Assembly (NCBI GenBank): GCA_038320345.1
Contig: JBBQED010000004.1
Span: 62,001-126,000, forward strand
From: JBBQED01 sp038320345
GTDB lineage: Bacteria > Bacteroidota > Bacteroidia > AKYH767-A > OLB10
Reading direction: 5' to 3'
DNA: 64,000 bases
The position numbers and the translations under genes are program-made. Below are positions 29,501-37,828 of the stretch, in pieces (positions within the stretch are counted from its first letter, which is position 1; every line of letters begins with the position of its first letter). Under the pieces are notes generated by a model that was given only the letters and a program-made list of their open reading frames with translations, had not been told where the DNA came from and did not search any database.

Positions 29501-31913
29501 TATCACTGGTCTTTACTCCTAAAAATACTTCCTGTGTTTGAACAGTAAATCCTTGTACCCGGTTTACTGGTCTTCCTGTTTCATCAAAAACGGTCATAAA
29601 CACTTTACCGGACAACAATCCTGTCTCTTTATAATCAGGATTTATATAAAAACTTTCTATCACTGACCCATCACTTTCGGTTTTTCCTTCGCGGTTTGCA
29701 GAAGGGAAACTAATTTTATCTGTTCCTTGAATCCCAAAATTATATTCCTCATAACCCTTTGCAGTAAATGCGGATCGGTTAAGATTAAATATTACTTCAT
29801 AATTCCTTCCCGCTGCCGGTGGTCCGAATAAATTCAATGCTTTTGCAGTAACGACCACAGAATCACCTGGAGCATACTTCTCCTTGCTGACATTCGTCTT
29901 GATGGAAATGCGATCCGGAATAAACTCTTCTACCTGAACAGTTTTGCTAGATAATAAAACATCATTACCCGCATACAATTCCAGTGAGTAGGTTCCAGTG
30001 ATGCCTCCCGCAGGTAATACAAATTTGGAATCAGCTGCTCCTTGCTTATTCAAATTCTTCCGAACAGTATTTAATTCTCGTCCATTCGGCATCAGTAATT
30101 TTAACTTGACTGGCAGATCAGCTACAGGTCCCCATTTAGCATTTCTCACAATGGCATTTGCATATAAAGTATCACCGGGACGATAGATTTCCCGATCCCC
30201 ATAAAGGAACGCCATATACCCACCAGAAACTGGCCGATATCCCCCCGTTTCAAATCGCGAGAGTTCCACATTCGCATCATTGAGTATCATGAAATTGAAG
30301 TCGGCACCAGACTGTACAGTAATCAGCCCCGGTGAAAATCTTGGGAACTTAGTATTCAACCCAGTAAATTTCACCATGCCGTCACCGTTAGTAGTTCCAG
30401 TAAACAGCACTTGATTATTGGTACTCGTAACTTTTACTTTTACATCATTCAAAGATGTGGCATCCTTAATAGAATTCGCAAATATTGTTACTTCACCATC
30501 ACCCCAACGAGCTATGAGTCCAATATCAGAAACAGAAATCAACTTTGTTGCTCTCATCCATTGATTATCGGCAGCACGTACACTTACCAAGTACACTCCT
30601 TTAAATGGAATCTCATCATCAAAATCGAGACTTAACAAATTTGTTCCATTTAACCGAGGTAGATTTTTCACATCGTATTCTTTATTGAAAACCTCGTCAC
30701 CATATTGTTCAAGTGCGTAATCGCTGTAACTAAACTCTCCATTACCTTCCTCTTCGTAATCATTGTAACGGTTGCGTTGCATAAAAGCGAGAATATTATT
30801 CTCATAGATCTTCACAATGTTTACCTGAACCTTATTGATATTAATAATCTTCACACCAATTTTTCTACTTCCCTTCGAAGAAAGATACATTCCTTTCGAA
30901 TTCGTAAATACTAATCCTGGCTCTTGCTGGCCGAAGCTTACCGTCTGTAGAAACATTCCATTCATCTTTCCCCCTAACTGACCACGAAGGGTGCTGTCGA
31001 TAGTAATTTCATACGTAGATCCCGCAGCAAAGGCACCGCGTAAAATAAATCCCGATTCCATAAGTTCAATCTTGTATTCAGGAGAAGGATTCACTTTAAT
31101 CTTTGAGGCTAAACCCTCTGCCATGATCGGCTGATTGGTATATACTCTTATAAATCCTTCTGCTTGTTCAAACGAAGGTTCTACTTGCGAAATCGTAAGT
31201 TCAGAAACAGGTGTTAGAAGGATTGATGACATTAACTCCATCATCGTTTCTTGTCCACACTCCATACATTTAATTCCTTTTTCAATCATCACCTCTAGTT
31301 TCCCAGAAGCTGCTTCAGCCTGACTTACTCCTTCGGCTTTGATAACGATATCAGTTCCGGGAGTGGTAGTGATGATCTGCGCATTCAGATTTCTGCCATT
31401 TACGGTAAGGCGTAACCGTTTGGAAAGATCAGTGGGCTGAATTGCGAAATTAAAATTCAACGTTGCCTGTAAAGTTAGGTTGTCGGGAGAACCCGTACCC
31501 ATCATCCAGGAAGTTTGTATTCCCATGATCGTAAGCGAGGGAGTTCGAAATTTAATAGGCTCTGCACTTAACTCCATCCCTTTCTTTGCATGTTTCAGCA
31601 AAATTGGATTCAGCTTTATCGTGTATGCCGTGGCAGGTTTGAATCCTCCTTCCGGACTAAAAACAATCTGCCGTTTACTTTCCCAACGGAACAATCCTTT
31701 GACTGCTGGTTCAATTTTAAAGTAAGCAGTGGAATCCCATTGGGTTACCAGACTGTCAGGAACAAGATCCTGACTAAAAGTAATCGCCAGATTTTGCTGG
31801 ACCTCTATCGTATCACCGAAATTGGTATCAGTAACCGATACTTTGTTAAGATTTGTGCAGGAATTTAAGGCGACAATAAAAAGCAGGCTTAGTGCCGGCA
31901 TTAGTCGTTTCAT
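26517..31913 (-). CDS. bacterial alpha-2-macroglobulin, lipoprotein, thioester-type
   Basis: 1798 aa from the ATG at 31913 (MKRLMPALSLLFIVALNSC). This start gives a lipoprotein signal peptide with the lipobox cysteine in LNSC; the longer open frame to 32024 has no signal. Domains in order: Big_5/MG1-like N-terminal (LAITFSQDLVPDSLV), MG2 segments (MAFLYGDREIYRPGDTLYAN), the bait/MG5-6 region, A2M (PQFSGDLRVMAVAY) and a thiol-ester domain with GCAEQ at Cys1337-Gln1340. Bacterial macroglobulins trap attacking proteases in the periplasm, and thioester forms often pair with PBP1C, as here. It probably heads the operon with the pterin dehydratase and pbpC. The intact CxEQ marks it as the YfhM-like rather than the MagD-like type. 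Confidence 0.93.
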   Translation of the reverse strand: MKRLMPALSLLFIVALNSCTNLNKVSVTDTNFGDTIEVQQNLAITFSQDLVPDSLVTQWDSTAYFKIEPAVKGLFRWESKRQIVFSPEGGFKPATAYTIKLNPILLKHAKKGMELSAEPIKFRTPSLTIMGIQTSWMMGTGSPDNLTLQATLNFNFAIQPTDLSKRLRLTVNGRNLNAQIITTTPGTDIVIKAEGVSQAEAASGKLEVMIEKGIKCMECGQETMMELMSSILLTPVSELTISQVEPSFEQAEGFIRVYTNQPIMAEGLASKIKVNPSPEYKIELMESGFILRGAFAAGSTYEITIDSTLRGQLGGKMNGMFLQTVSFGQQEPGLVFTNSKGMYLSSKGSRKIGVKIININKVQVNIVKIYENNILAFMQRNRYNDYEEEGNGEFSYSDYALEQYGDEVFNKEYDVKNLPRLNGTNLLSLDFDDEIPFKGVYLVSVRAADNQWMRATKLISVSDIGLIARWGDGEVTIFANSIKDATSLNDVKVKVTSTNNQVLFTGTTNGDGMVKFTGLNTKFPRFSPGLITVQSGADFNFMILNDANVELSRFETGGYRPVSGGYMAFLYGDREIYRPGDTLYANAIVRNAKWGPVADLPVKLKLLMPNGRELNTVRKNLNKQGAADSKFVLPAGGITGTYSLELYAGNDVLLSSKTVQVEEFIPDRISIKTNVSKEKYAPGDSVVVTAKALNLFGPPAAGRNYEVIFNLNRSAFTAKGYEEYNFGIQGTDKISFPSANREGKTESDGSVIESFYINPDYKETGLLSGKVFMTVFDETGRPVNRVQGFTVQTQEVFLGVKTSDNYAAVGQAMQLGLIAMNGEEKAVTSSAKMQILKIDYNNILERTYDDRYHYVSQSKERILKESQVTIGNKGMTIPFIPNESGEYRIRLFNQGSDRYVEETFYAYGWGYTQSGAFAVNTEGTVDISTDKENYAPGDKAKLLFKTPFNGRLLVTVERNKVMEYHYLQTDKKTAELSLCISEEHLPTVYVTATLFRPLDNGSIPLTVAHGVIPVHVQKASNKLPVEIKVATQSKSSTTQLITVKTKPLSDIEVTLAVVDEGILQLRNTKSPDPYEYFYQKRALEVAAYDVYPYVMPDLSLKRSSVGGDGYDLAKRVNPITNKRVKLIAAWSGILKTNGAGIATYSMKIPQFSGDLRVMAVAYKDNAFGSAEAHIKVADPVVISTALPRFVSPGDTVIVPVTLTNTTNAAITVTPNFTAVGLKIVSSSSTVVALAASAENRISCKLVAPLMPGEASFTVKLKTGNVEYTDLTDITVRPAAGLQVRNGNGVIKGGESGVIDLNTGFIPSSAVAKVILSKSPVVAFADQLSYLLDYPHGCAEQTTSIAFPQLYYPDLAKSILNKPGRIINVQLNVNAAIAKVQSQQVYNGGISTWSGANDENWWTSVYVAHFLTEAKNSGYAVNENGFDKLIDYLAIKAKSKQVEELYYYDQNNQVKQKTIPAKDVFYTLYVLALNGRADKPAMNYYKTQLNILAIDSRYLLAAAYLLSGDRKSYAEVLPKTFAGEKSLNASGGNYYSYIRDEAISLNALLMADPDNIQIPEMVQRLSTEIKQQTWMSTQERAFAFLALGKFSKMANASTVTATVNSDGGKQYTFNGSDLVIDKGVTNNKLTVTASGKGNLYYFWKSSGLTKDGSFVQEDKILKVRKTFLNRFGQPLSGTTFLQNDLVVVKITLENSARNRVENIVVTDILPAGFEIENPRVSAVPELAWIKDNAPTENMDIRDDRINLYTSIGSQPLNFYYLVRAVSTGNFVMGPVSADAMYAGEYHSINGAGRVIIRAK

Positions 31914-32096
31914 AGGTTGGGAAGGTTTTAGGGCTTGAAGGTATAAACGCAAATCCTTATTTGACAATATATTCGGAATAAAATATTTATTTCTACCTTT
32001 AATTTGGTATTTCTCATAACCCAAAGATGATATTTATCATTGAAAAATCCTCGTCAAAAACCGTTCTTGAATCGCTAAACTAGTAAGTGTAATCCT

Positions 32097-32104
32097 TAAT
32101 TTTG
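32097..32104 (+). promoter_or_regulatory. -7 box (TAATTTTG) 7 nt before the DUF983 gene
   Basis: Exact TAnnTTTG followed by CACCACC and ATG. The start of transcription would coincide with, or nearly with, the start codon. Confidence 0.45.
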
Positions 32105-32111
32105 CACCACC

Positions 32112-32504
32112 ATGAATCCACGACTCATCAGTATTTTTAAGCAAAAATGTCCTCGCTGCTTGGAAGGCGATCTATTTATTGATCCGAATCCATATCACCT
32201 AAAAGAGACTTCCAACATGTACGAACATTGTCCGAAGTGTAACCTTACTTATGCGGCGGAACCCGGTTATTGGTATGGCGCCATGTATGTGAGTTATGCT
32301 TTTACGGTTGCTCTGGCAGTTGGATTATTCCTGCTGTATTACCTCTTCTTCAGTTCCCTAGGAATCGCGTGGTACCTTGGAGGATTAACTGTTACCTTAT
32401 TGGGATTAGCGCCATGGACTTTCAGAACATCGAGAGCGATTTGGCTAAATTTCTTCAATAAATATCATCCGGAAGTGAGAGCCGGCATTCTGAAAAAAAC
32501 TTAA
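32112..32504 (+). CDS. DUF983 family membrane protein
   Basis: 130 aa. An N-terminal zinc ribbon is formed by CPRC (residues 13-16) and CPKC (about 40-43). GYWYGAMYVSYAFTVALAVG, the family's conserved block, leads into two transmembrane segments (about residues 58-78 and 84-105). The family has no established function. The gene is monocistronic and overlaps the tail of the convergent epimerase gene by 4 nt. Confidence 0.88.
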   Translation: MNPRLISIFKQKCPRCLEGDLFIDPNPYHLKETSNMYEHCPKCNLTYAAEPGYWYGAMYVSYAFTVALAVGLFLLYYLFFSSLGIAWYLGGLTVTLLGLAPWTFRTSRAIWLNFFNKYHPEVRAGILKKT

Positions 32505-33496
32505 AATCTTTCTTTAAATTTATCAGAAACAAAGTTGATCGTATCGTCTAATCTACGGAAGTGAAAACCCAAGCTTTCCATTTTTGCTGCTGAATAACGG
32601 TAAACTTGTTGCGATGATCGCGCTGATTCTTTCGTGATAAAGGGTCGCTTGCCCGTGATGGCGGAGCGCAAGGATTCTAATCTCCAGATAACAGCACTTT
32701 GCCATTTTCGCACTTTGATAGAAGGAGCCTTCACTCCAAAGGCTATCGCTATTTTCTGAAAGAGTTCTTTGAAAGATAAATTTCCTCCATTCAATATATA
32801 TCGTTCACCAGTAATTCCTTTCGATACCAGCATGCGCATTGCAGCACTTACATCTCGCACATCAACAAAACCGCTCATGCCATCTGAATAAAAAGGAAAA
32901 CCCTTCCATACTTTATCAAACAAAGCTCCACTACCTTGACTTCGATGTCCTGGACCTAAAATGATGCTGGGATTGACCATCACAGCCGGCAGACCTTCAG
33001 CAATCGCTCTCCATACTTCTCTCTCCGCACCATACTTAGATACCGAATAATTTGAATTATGATTCCCCGGAACCCAATGTATATTTTCATCAATTTGCTG
33101 AATCTCAGCATTTCGTCCTAAAGTTGCAACGGAACTCACATGACAGAAAATTTTTAGGTCCTTTTTATCGATACACAAGTTCACCAAGTTGGCTGTCCCC
33201 TGAATATTAATCTGCTCCATCTCTTTAACATCCTTGGGATCAGAAGAAATCACCGCAGCGCAATGGTAAACGGTATCGACCCCATCCAAAGCACGGCTCA
33301 AGCTTTCAGGATCAAGTAGATCACCTTCCACCCACGCTAAGTTCGCTGAAGAAACAGAAACAGACTTAGCCCAGCTTTCAAATAGAGCAATGGAAGAAGA
33401 AGGTCTTTTTAATGCCCTCACTTGCGCCCCCTCTTGCAGGAGATCTGCCAATAAACAGGCGCCCACAAGTCCTGTACCTCCAGTTACTAAGATCAT
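32501..33496 (-). CDS. NAD(P)-dependent epimerase/dehydratase (extended SDR, dihydroflavonol reductase-like)
   Basis: 331 aa. The Rossmann glycine motif TGGTGLVGACL is at the N-terminus (residues 5-15), with the adenine-binding EGDLLDPESL. The active-site YSVSKYGAE carries Tyr and Lys, and CHVSSVATLG carries the upstream Ser. A block NPSIILGPG follows, as in dihydroflavonol 4-reductase/3-beta-HSD-like members. The reaction is unknown; sugar, flavonoid-like or steroid-like carbonyl reduction cannot be separated by sequence alone. A GAATTTTG box (one mismatch to the -7 consensus) ends 4 nt before the ATG. It is divergent from tyrS. Confidence 0.87.
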   Translation of the reverse strand: MILVTGGTGLVGACLLADLLQEGAQVRALKRPSSSIALFESWAKSVSVSSANLAWVEGDLLDPESLSRALDGVDTVYHCAAVISSDPKDVKEMEQINIQGTANLVNLCIDKKDLKIFCHVSSVATLGRNAEIQQIDENIHWVPGNHNSNYSVSKYGAEREVWRAIAEGLPAVMVNPSIILGPGHRSQGSGALFDKVWKGFPFYSDGMSGFVDVRDVSAAMRMLVSKGITGERYILNGGNLSFKELFQKIAIAFGVKAPSIKVRKWQSAVIWRLESLRSAITGKRPFITKESARSSQQVYRYSAAKMESLGFHFRRLDDTINFVSDKFKERF

Positions 33497-33565
33497 GTTG
33501 CAAAATTCAGCCTAAAAATCGGGATAACCTAAACACGAAGTCGCGATTGCCTTGTTGGCACTTAT

Positions 33566-33573
33566 TATCTTTG
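33566..33573 (+). promoter_or_regulatory. -7 box (TATCTTTG) 6 nt before the tyrS start
   Basis: Exact TAnnTTTG followed by CCGGCT and ATG at 33580 (a second ATG lies at 33586). A TTG at 33547-33549 gives a slightly short 16-nt spacing. It supports the start chosen for tyrS. Confidence 0.5.
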
Positions 33574-33579
33574 CCGGCT

Positions 33580-34869
33580 ATGGCCATGACTACTGATTTT
33601 ATTGAAGAACTCCGCTGGAGGGGAATGCTGCATAATATGATGCCCGGTACTGATGAACAGTTTCGCAAGGAAATGACAACCGCTTATGTTGGATTTGATC
33701 CCACTGCCAGTTCATTGCATGTTGGAAATTTGGTTCCCATTATGTTGTTGAAACATCTTCAAATTAACGGACATAAACCCATTGCGTTGGTGGGTGGTGC
33801 TACAGGAATGGTGGGTGATCCATCCGGTAAAAAAGAAGAACGGAAATTGTTAAGCGAAGAACAATTGAATTATAATGTAGAATGCACTCGTAAGCAACTT
33901 TCTCAGTTTCTGAATTTTGATACCGGCGTGAATAAAGCAGAGCTGGTAAATAATTATGACTGGTTTAAAAACTGGAGTTTACTGGATTTTTTACGTGAAG
34001 TGGGTAAACACATCACCGTTAGTTATATGATGGCTAAAGATTCTGTGCAGAACCGTTTGGAATCCGGAATTTCTTTTACAGAATTTAGCTACCAGTTAAT
34101 TCAAGGCTACGACTTTTTTCATCTTGCAAAAAATCATAATTGCAAAGTGCAGATGGGTGGTTCCGATCAGTGGGGAAATATTACTACCGGTACTGAATTA
34201 ATTCGTCGCATGGATGGTGGTGAAGCCTTTGCTATAACTTGTCCGTTGATTACGAAAGCGGATGGAAGTAAATTTGGTAAGAGTGAAAGTGGTAATGTTT
34301 GGTTGGATGCAAAGCTAACTTCTCCTTATAAATTTTATCAGTTCTGGCTTAATGCAAGTGATGTTGATGCTGCAAAATATATTCGAATTTTTACGTTGCT
34401 GAAGAAGGATGAGATTGAATCCATCGAAGCAAAACATGCTGCTGCACCCCATGAACGCGCTTTACAAAAAGCACTAGGAAAAGAAGTTACTAGCATGGTA
34501 CATTCCGAAGAAGCATGGAGAGGAGCGATTGAAGCAGCTGAAATATTATTTGGAAATGCACCATCCGATACTTTAAGTAAACTGGATGAAGAAACTTTAT
34601 TAAGTGTGTTTGAAGGAGTACCTCAGGTTAAAATTCCACTGAATGATTTCGAAAATGGAATTAATTTAATGGACTTACTAGTTGATAAATCACAGGTGTT
34701 TCCATCACGGGGAGAAGCAAAAAAAATGATTCAAGGAGGTGGCGTGAGTTTCAATAAAGAAAAGATTACCGACGCTACGCTTACTGTGAATGCTTCGCAA
34801 CTGCTAAATAATAAATACTTGCTCGTACAAAAAGGAAAGAAAAATTATTATTTGTTGATTGCCGGTTAA
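33580..34869 (+). CDS. tyrS: tyrosyl-tRNA synthetase
   Basis: 429 aa class I aminoacyl-tRNA synthetase. The HIGH motif appears as HVGN (residues 47-50, in FDPTASSLHVGN) and KMSKS as KFGKS (231-235). GGATGMVGDPSGK, LIQGYDFFHL and MGGSDQWGNITTGTELIRR are tyrosine-specific. A C-terminal S4 RNA-binding domain spans about 360-429 (VFPSRGEAKKMIQGGGVSFN). The frame is open back to 33412 through non-homologous sequence; the ATG at 33580, just after the -7 box, is the sensible start. Confidence 0.97.
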   Translation: MAMTTDFIEELRWRGMLHNMMPGTDEQFRKEMTTAYVGFDPTASSLHVGNLVPIMLLKHLQINGHKPIALVGGATGMVGDPSGKKEERKLLSEEQLNYNVECTRKQLSQFLNFDTGVNKAELVNNYDWFKNWSLLDFLREVGKHITVSYMMAKDSVQNRLESGISFTEFSYQLIQGYDFFHLAKNHNCKVQMGGSDQWGNITTGTELIRRMDGGEAFAITCPLITKADGSKFGKSESGNVWLDAKLTSPYKFYQFWLNASDVDAAKYIRIFTLLKKDEIESIEAKHAAAPHERALQKALGKEVTSMVHSEEAWRGAIEAAEILFGNAPSDTLSKLDEETLLSVFEGVPQVKIPLNDFENGINLMDLLVDKSQVFPSRGEAKKMIQGGGVSFNKEKITDATLTVNASQLLNNKYLLVQKGKKNYYLLIAG

Positions 34870-34872
34870 CCA

Positions 34873-35079
34873 TCAAAGATCTTTCTTTTTGTTCCATAGA
34901 AAAATAAATCCTACACCTATAATAATCGCCAATGAGAATACGAAATTGGTCCCTAGTGTAGTGATATCCTGTTGCGTCAGTGGCTGCCCTCCGCGTTTTA
35001 GTTTGTAAATGAAGTACGACAATACCATTCCGAAACCTACGGACATTACAATGATGATGATTCTCCTTTTATCTGACAT
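34873..35079 (-). CDS. small two-helix membrane protein, unknown
   Basis: 68 aa. Two hydrophobic segments (IIIIVMSVGFGMVLSYFIY and FVFSLAIIIGVGFIFLW) are joined by a polar linker with TQQDITTLGTN and end in a basic tail NKKKDL. It is not assignable to a family by eye. Support for its being real: an exact TAATTTTG box 4 nt before the ATG and a divergent arrangement with the next gene. The stop is 3 nt from the tyrS stop on the other strand. Confidence 0.6.
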   Translation of the reverse strand: MSDKRRIIIIVMSVGFGMVLSYFIYKLKRGGQPLTQQDITTLGTNFVFSLAIIIGVGFIFLWNKKKDL

Positions 35080-35083
35080 CCTG

Positions 35084-35091
35084 CAAAATTA
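35084..35091 (-). promoter_or_regulatory. -7 box (TAATTTTG) 4 nt before the small membrane protein
   Basis: On the minus strand TAATTTTG is followed by CAGG and the ATG at 35079. It belongs to the same short-leader pattern as lptB and pssA. Confidence 0.45.
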
Positions 35092-35132
35092 AGATTAAAT
35101 TGTATTCCACAGCAGGTCATTGATTCAACAAT

Positions 35133-35474
35133 ATGTCCTCTAAAAAAATTCGGCAAGGATTATTACTCATCCTCCCCTGGCTTCCTGCGTCGGGAATGGC
35201 GATTTTTCCCTTTATACTCCTTCACAGAAATGCTCTGCCTGCAGGTGAACGCTTGTTGAATCATGAAAGAATTCATCTTCAACAACAACTTGAATTACTC
35301 ATCCTTCCCTTTTATCTCTGGTATCTGTTGGAATACTTGTATCTTTTACTGATATTTAAAAATCATCAACAAGCCTATCGGAATATTAGTTTTGAAAAAG
35401 AAGCTTATGGCCATGAAATGAATCTGGATTACCTTCAACATCGAAAAAGGTGGGCTTTCTTATCGCATAATTAA
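35133..35474 (+). CDS. small membrane-associated protein with HExxH-like motif
   Basis: 113 aa. N-terminal hydrophobic segment (LLLILPWLPASGMAIFPFIL), then NHERIHLQQQLELL, where HERIH at about residues 44-48 fits the HExxH zinc-binding pattern. A second hydrophobic stretch (LPFYLWYLLEYLYLLLIF) is followed by SFEKEAYGHEMN, whose glutamates could supply the third ligand as in gluzincins. It is not a family I can name with certainty. A minimal integral-membrane metallopeptidase is possible, but no activity is shown. Confidence 0.65.
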   Translation: MSSKKIRQGLLLILPWLPASGMAIFPFILLHRNALPAGERLLNHERIHLQQQLELLILPFYLWYLLEYLYLLLIFKNHQQAYRNISFEKEAYGHEMNLDYLQHRKRWAFLSHN

Positions 35475-35551
35475 ACACGGCATATTCTTTTACTTTTTCT
35501 TAATTTCATTTGTATAATTTTACCTCTCTCAAACTCAAAAAAATCTAAGCT

Positions 35552-37090
35552 ATGCCGATCCGAATGATAAAAGATGATAGTTCATCGTCGAATGATAATT
35601 ATCCCGGAGGTGGCGGTGGTAACAGAGGTGGTGGCAATGGTTTCCTCGGTATCATCCTCATGCTCTTTTCAAGGAATCCAAAGTTGATGATCGTTGCCGC
35701 AATTCTTTTTGGTGGATATTATTTTTTTGGTGGACAATGTAATTCTGCTAATCCTACGAGTAAGATTAGCAAAGTATTTAATCTCGGTGCCGACCTTGAT
35801 CCCAAAGTGTACGATCAAGCTGAAGTGTACGAACCACTAGCAGATAATAGAAGTAATCCAATGCCCGAATCGGTGAGTTTGGAAAAATATTGTCCTCAAA
35901 GATTAAATCAAGGACAACAAGGTTCATGTGTAGGTTGGGGAAGTACTTACGCGGCTAGAACAATTCTACAAGCGAGAGCTAGTGAACAAGATCCCAACAC
36001 TGTTGCGTTCAGCCCCGCATATGTCTACAATCAAATTCACCTCGAAGATTGTCAGGGTTCCTACATCTTGAAAGCAATGGAGGTAATGCAAGAAAATGGA
36101 GCGCTTCCTTTTGAAAAATTTAAATATACTGATCAAGATTGTAATCGCAAACCGAATTCCATGGAGCGCAAGGAAGCAAGTGCTTTTAAAATTAAAGGTG
36201 CCGATCGCTTATCCAAAAATGGAGATGATTATAAAACAGATTTACTCGCTATAAAACAGCATCTCGTTCAAGGAGCTCCAGTAGTTGTAGGTATGATGGT
36301 AGGAGGTACGTTCATGCAGGAAATGCTCGGACAAAAAATATGGATTCCCTCGAAAGAAGATTATGATATGCGTGGCTTCGGTGGACATTGCATGTGCGTT
36401 GTAGGCTATGATGATTATATGGAAGGAGGTGCATTCCGCATCATGAATTCGTGGGGTGAAGAATGGGGAGAAAAAGGATTAGCATGGATTCGCTATAAAG
36501 ATTTTGATTGGTTTTGTAAAGAAGCTTATGGCTTATATCCCATGGGTGGTGGTGATCAAAATGCAAGTGGAGATCTCGATATTCAGATTGGATTAATTAG
36601 CAATGATGATGGCTCAACCATTGAACTACAATCGGTAGATGAAAACAAATGCATCACCACTTCTCCGATAAAAAAAGGCTCGAAATTTAAAATGGAAGTA
36701 AAAAATAATATAGCTTGTTATACGTATGTTTTCGGAGAAGAAACAGATGGTAAAGCGTATGTTTTATTTCCTTACACGAAAAAACATTCTCCTTATTGCG
36801 GAATTACGGGAACACGATTATTCCCTAAGGATTATTCTATGCAAGCCGATGCAGTGGGGAGCAAAGATCGTATAGCCATAGTCGTTAGTAGGGAGCCTTT
36901 GGATTATGTACAGCTTAATGAAGCTATGAATGCTTCTAAAGCAACCGATTTCGAAGCTAAATTAAAATCCGCCTTGGGCAACAAACTAAGTAATCAAATC
37001 AATACTTCTGGCACTGGAAAAATTTCCGCCAAAGGACCATTGGCAGAAGGAAATTGTTTTGAGATCATAGTAGAAATTGCTAAGAATTAA
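35552..37090 (+). CDS. papain-like (C1 family) cysteine peptidase, membrane-anchored
   Basis: 512 aa. A Gly/Asn-rich N-terminus (residues 18-30) is followed by one transmembrane segment (about 44-61), so the rest faces the periplasm. All four papain active-site residues are seen: Gln120 and Cys126 in NQGQQGSCVGWGS, His279 in GFGGHCMCVVGYDD and Asn299 in FRIMNSWGEEWGEKG. The C-terminal half (about 340-500) resembles DUF4384-type beta domains (FKMEVKNNIACYTYVF, AYVLFPYTKKHSPYCG, KDRIAIVVSREPLD). The papain fold lacks a normal propeptide. Its target is unknown. It is monocistronic, followed by a structured GC-rich element. Confidence 0.9.
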   Translation: MPIRMIKDDSSSSNDNYPGGGGGNRGGGNGFLGIILMLFSRNPKLMIVAAILFGGYYFFGGQCNSANPTSKISKVFNLGADLDPKVYDQAEVYEPLADNRSNPMPESVSLEKYCPQRLNQGQQGSCVGWGSTYAARTILQARASEQDPNTVAFSPAYVYNQIHLEDCQGSYILKAMEVMQENGALPFEKFKYTDQDCNRKPNSMERKEASAFKIKGADRLSKNGDDYKTDLLAIKQHLVQGAPVVVGMMVGGTFMQEMLGQKIWIPSKEDYDMRGFGGHCMCVVGYDDYMEGGAFRIMNSWGEEWGEKGLAWIRYKDFDWFCKEAYGLYPMGGGDQNASGDLDIQIGLISNDDGSTIELQSVDENKCITTSPIKKGSKFKMEVKNNIACYTYVFGEETDGKAYVLFPYTKKHSPYCGITGTRLFPKDYSMQADAVGSKDRIAIVVSREPLDYVQLNEAMNASKATDFEAKLKSALGNKLSNQINTSGTGKISAKGPLAEGNCFEIIVEIAKN

Positions 37091-37098
37091 TTTTTTTA

Positions 37099-37202
37099 GG
37101 GCGCCTGCCCTGGCCGCTTAGCGTCAGGGCACCAGGCAATCCGCTCTTACTCCTCGCACGGCTAAAGCCGTTCTGCGGGGTATCCGCTACTGTCCTTGGC
37201 GC
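37099..37202. repeat. GC-rich structured intergenic element (REP-like)
   Basis: About 104 bp, much richer in G+C than its surroundings, in an otherwise empty 363-nt gap. Hairpin 1 pairs GCCCTG (37107-37112) with CAGGGC (37125-37130), with an inner CGC/GCG. Hairpin 2 spans 37155-37177: CGCACGGCT, then AGCCG and TGCG with a small bulge. The ends are GGGCGC and GGCGC. Only one copy occurs in the window, so its dispersal cannot be shown here. Confidence 0.5.
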
Positions 37203-37370
37203 ATTATTATAAATGCTCATTCCTTTCAGAACGCAGTCATCAAAAATAAAAATTTTAAATAGGCGTTTAAAACAATTACTACTTTAAAAATTTGAACGAA
37301 TTGTACACTGCATAATGCATCAGGTAACTAAAATATTTAATCCATGAGCAACACTATAAAATTATAGCAA

Positions 37371-37378
37371 TAATTTTG
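37371..37378 (+). promoter_or_regulatory. candidate -7 box (TAATTTTG) for the 37454 gene
   Basis: Exact TAnnTTTG match 75 nt before the ATG of the following small secreted protein; no TTG at the -33 spacing. Confidence 0.35.
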
Positions 37379-37453
37379 ACAAATTAATGCCGCTGCTCTC
37401 CACAAAAAATAGTACTATTGACGATCAACAAATAAATTAACTGGAACTTCCGC

Positions 37454-37828
37454 ATGAAATTTTTAATGTTATTTCTACTTTTTTCAAGCATAGGGGCAAC
37501 ATTTGCACAAACTACTCTTTCTTCGCCTAATAAAACTCTTTCAAATTCTAATGTTGATTTTTTATTAGGTACCTGGATAGCAGATGCTGCGAAGTATGGT
37601 ATTACATTCAATTTATTTCTAAATGCATTGACGCTAACTCAAGAGGGAAGTTATACTTATAATTTTCTAAAAACAGATTCATTGCCGTTGACCGGGGTTT
37701 CTATGACCTGGCCTCCTCATAAATGTACGGTGGTCAAACTAAAAGAAAACCATATTGAAGTAGCATATAAACTTTTCGGTGACACTATTCCATTTCTGAT
37801 ACAATACACCAAGAAGGATTCTTTGTAA
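37454..37828 (+). CDS. small secreted protein, unknown
   Basis: 124 aa with a signal peptide (MKFLMLFLLFSSIGATFAQ). The mature part begins with a Ser/Asn/Thr-rich stretch and has FLLGTWIADAAKYGITFNLF and LTLTQEGSYTYNFL, a pattern reminiscent of lipocalin-like domains (GTW followed by strands). I cannot assign a family. The next gene, also secreted and unknown, starts 93 nt downstream and could be cotranscribed. Confidence 0.6.
   Translation: MKFLMLFLLFSSIGATFAQTTLSSPNKTLSNSNVDFLLGTWIADAAKYGITFNLFLNALTLTQEGSYTYNFLKTDSLPLTGVSMTWPPHKCTVVKLKENHIEVAYKLFGDTIPFLIQYTKKDSL

Noticed and set aside
33412..33579. Long upstream extension of tyrS
   Set aside because: It overlaps the divergent epimerase gene start and has no homology-like sequence; the -7 box lies just before 33580.
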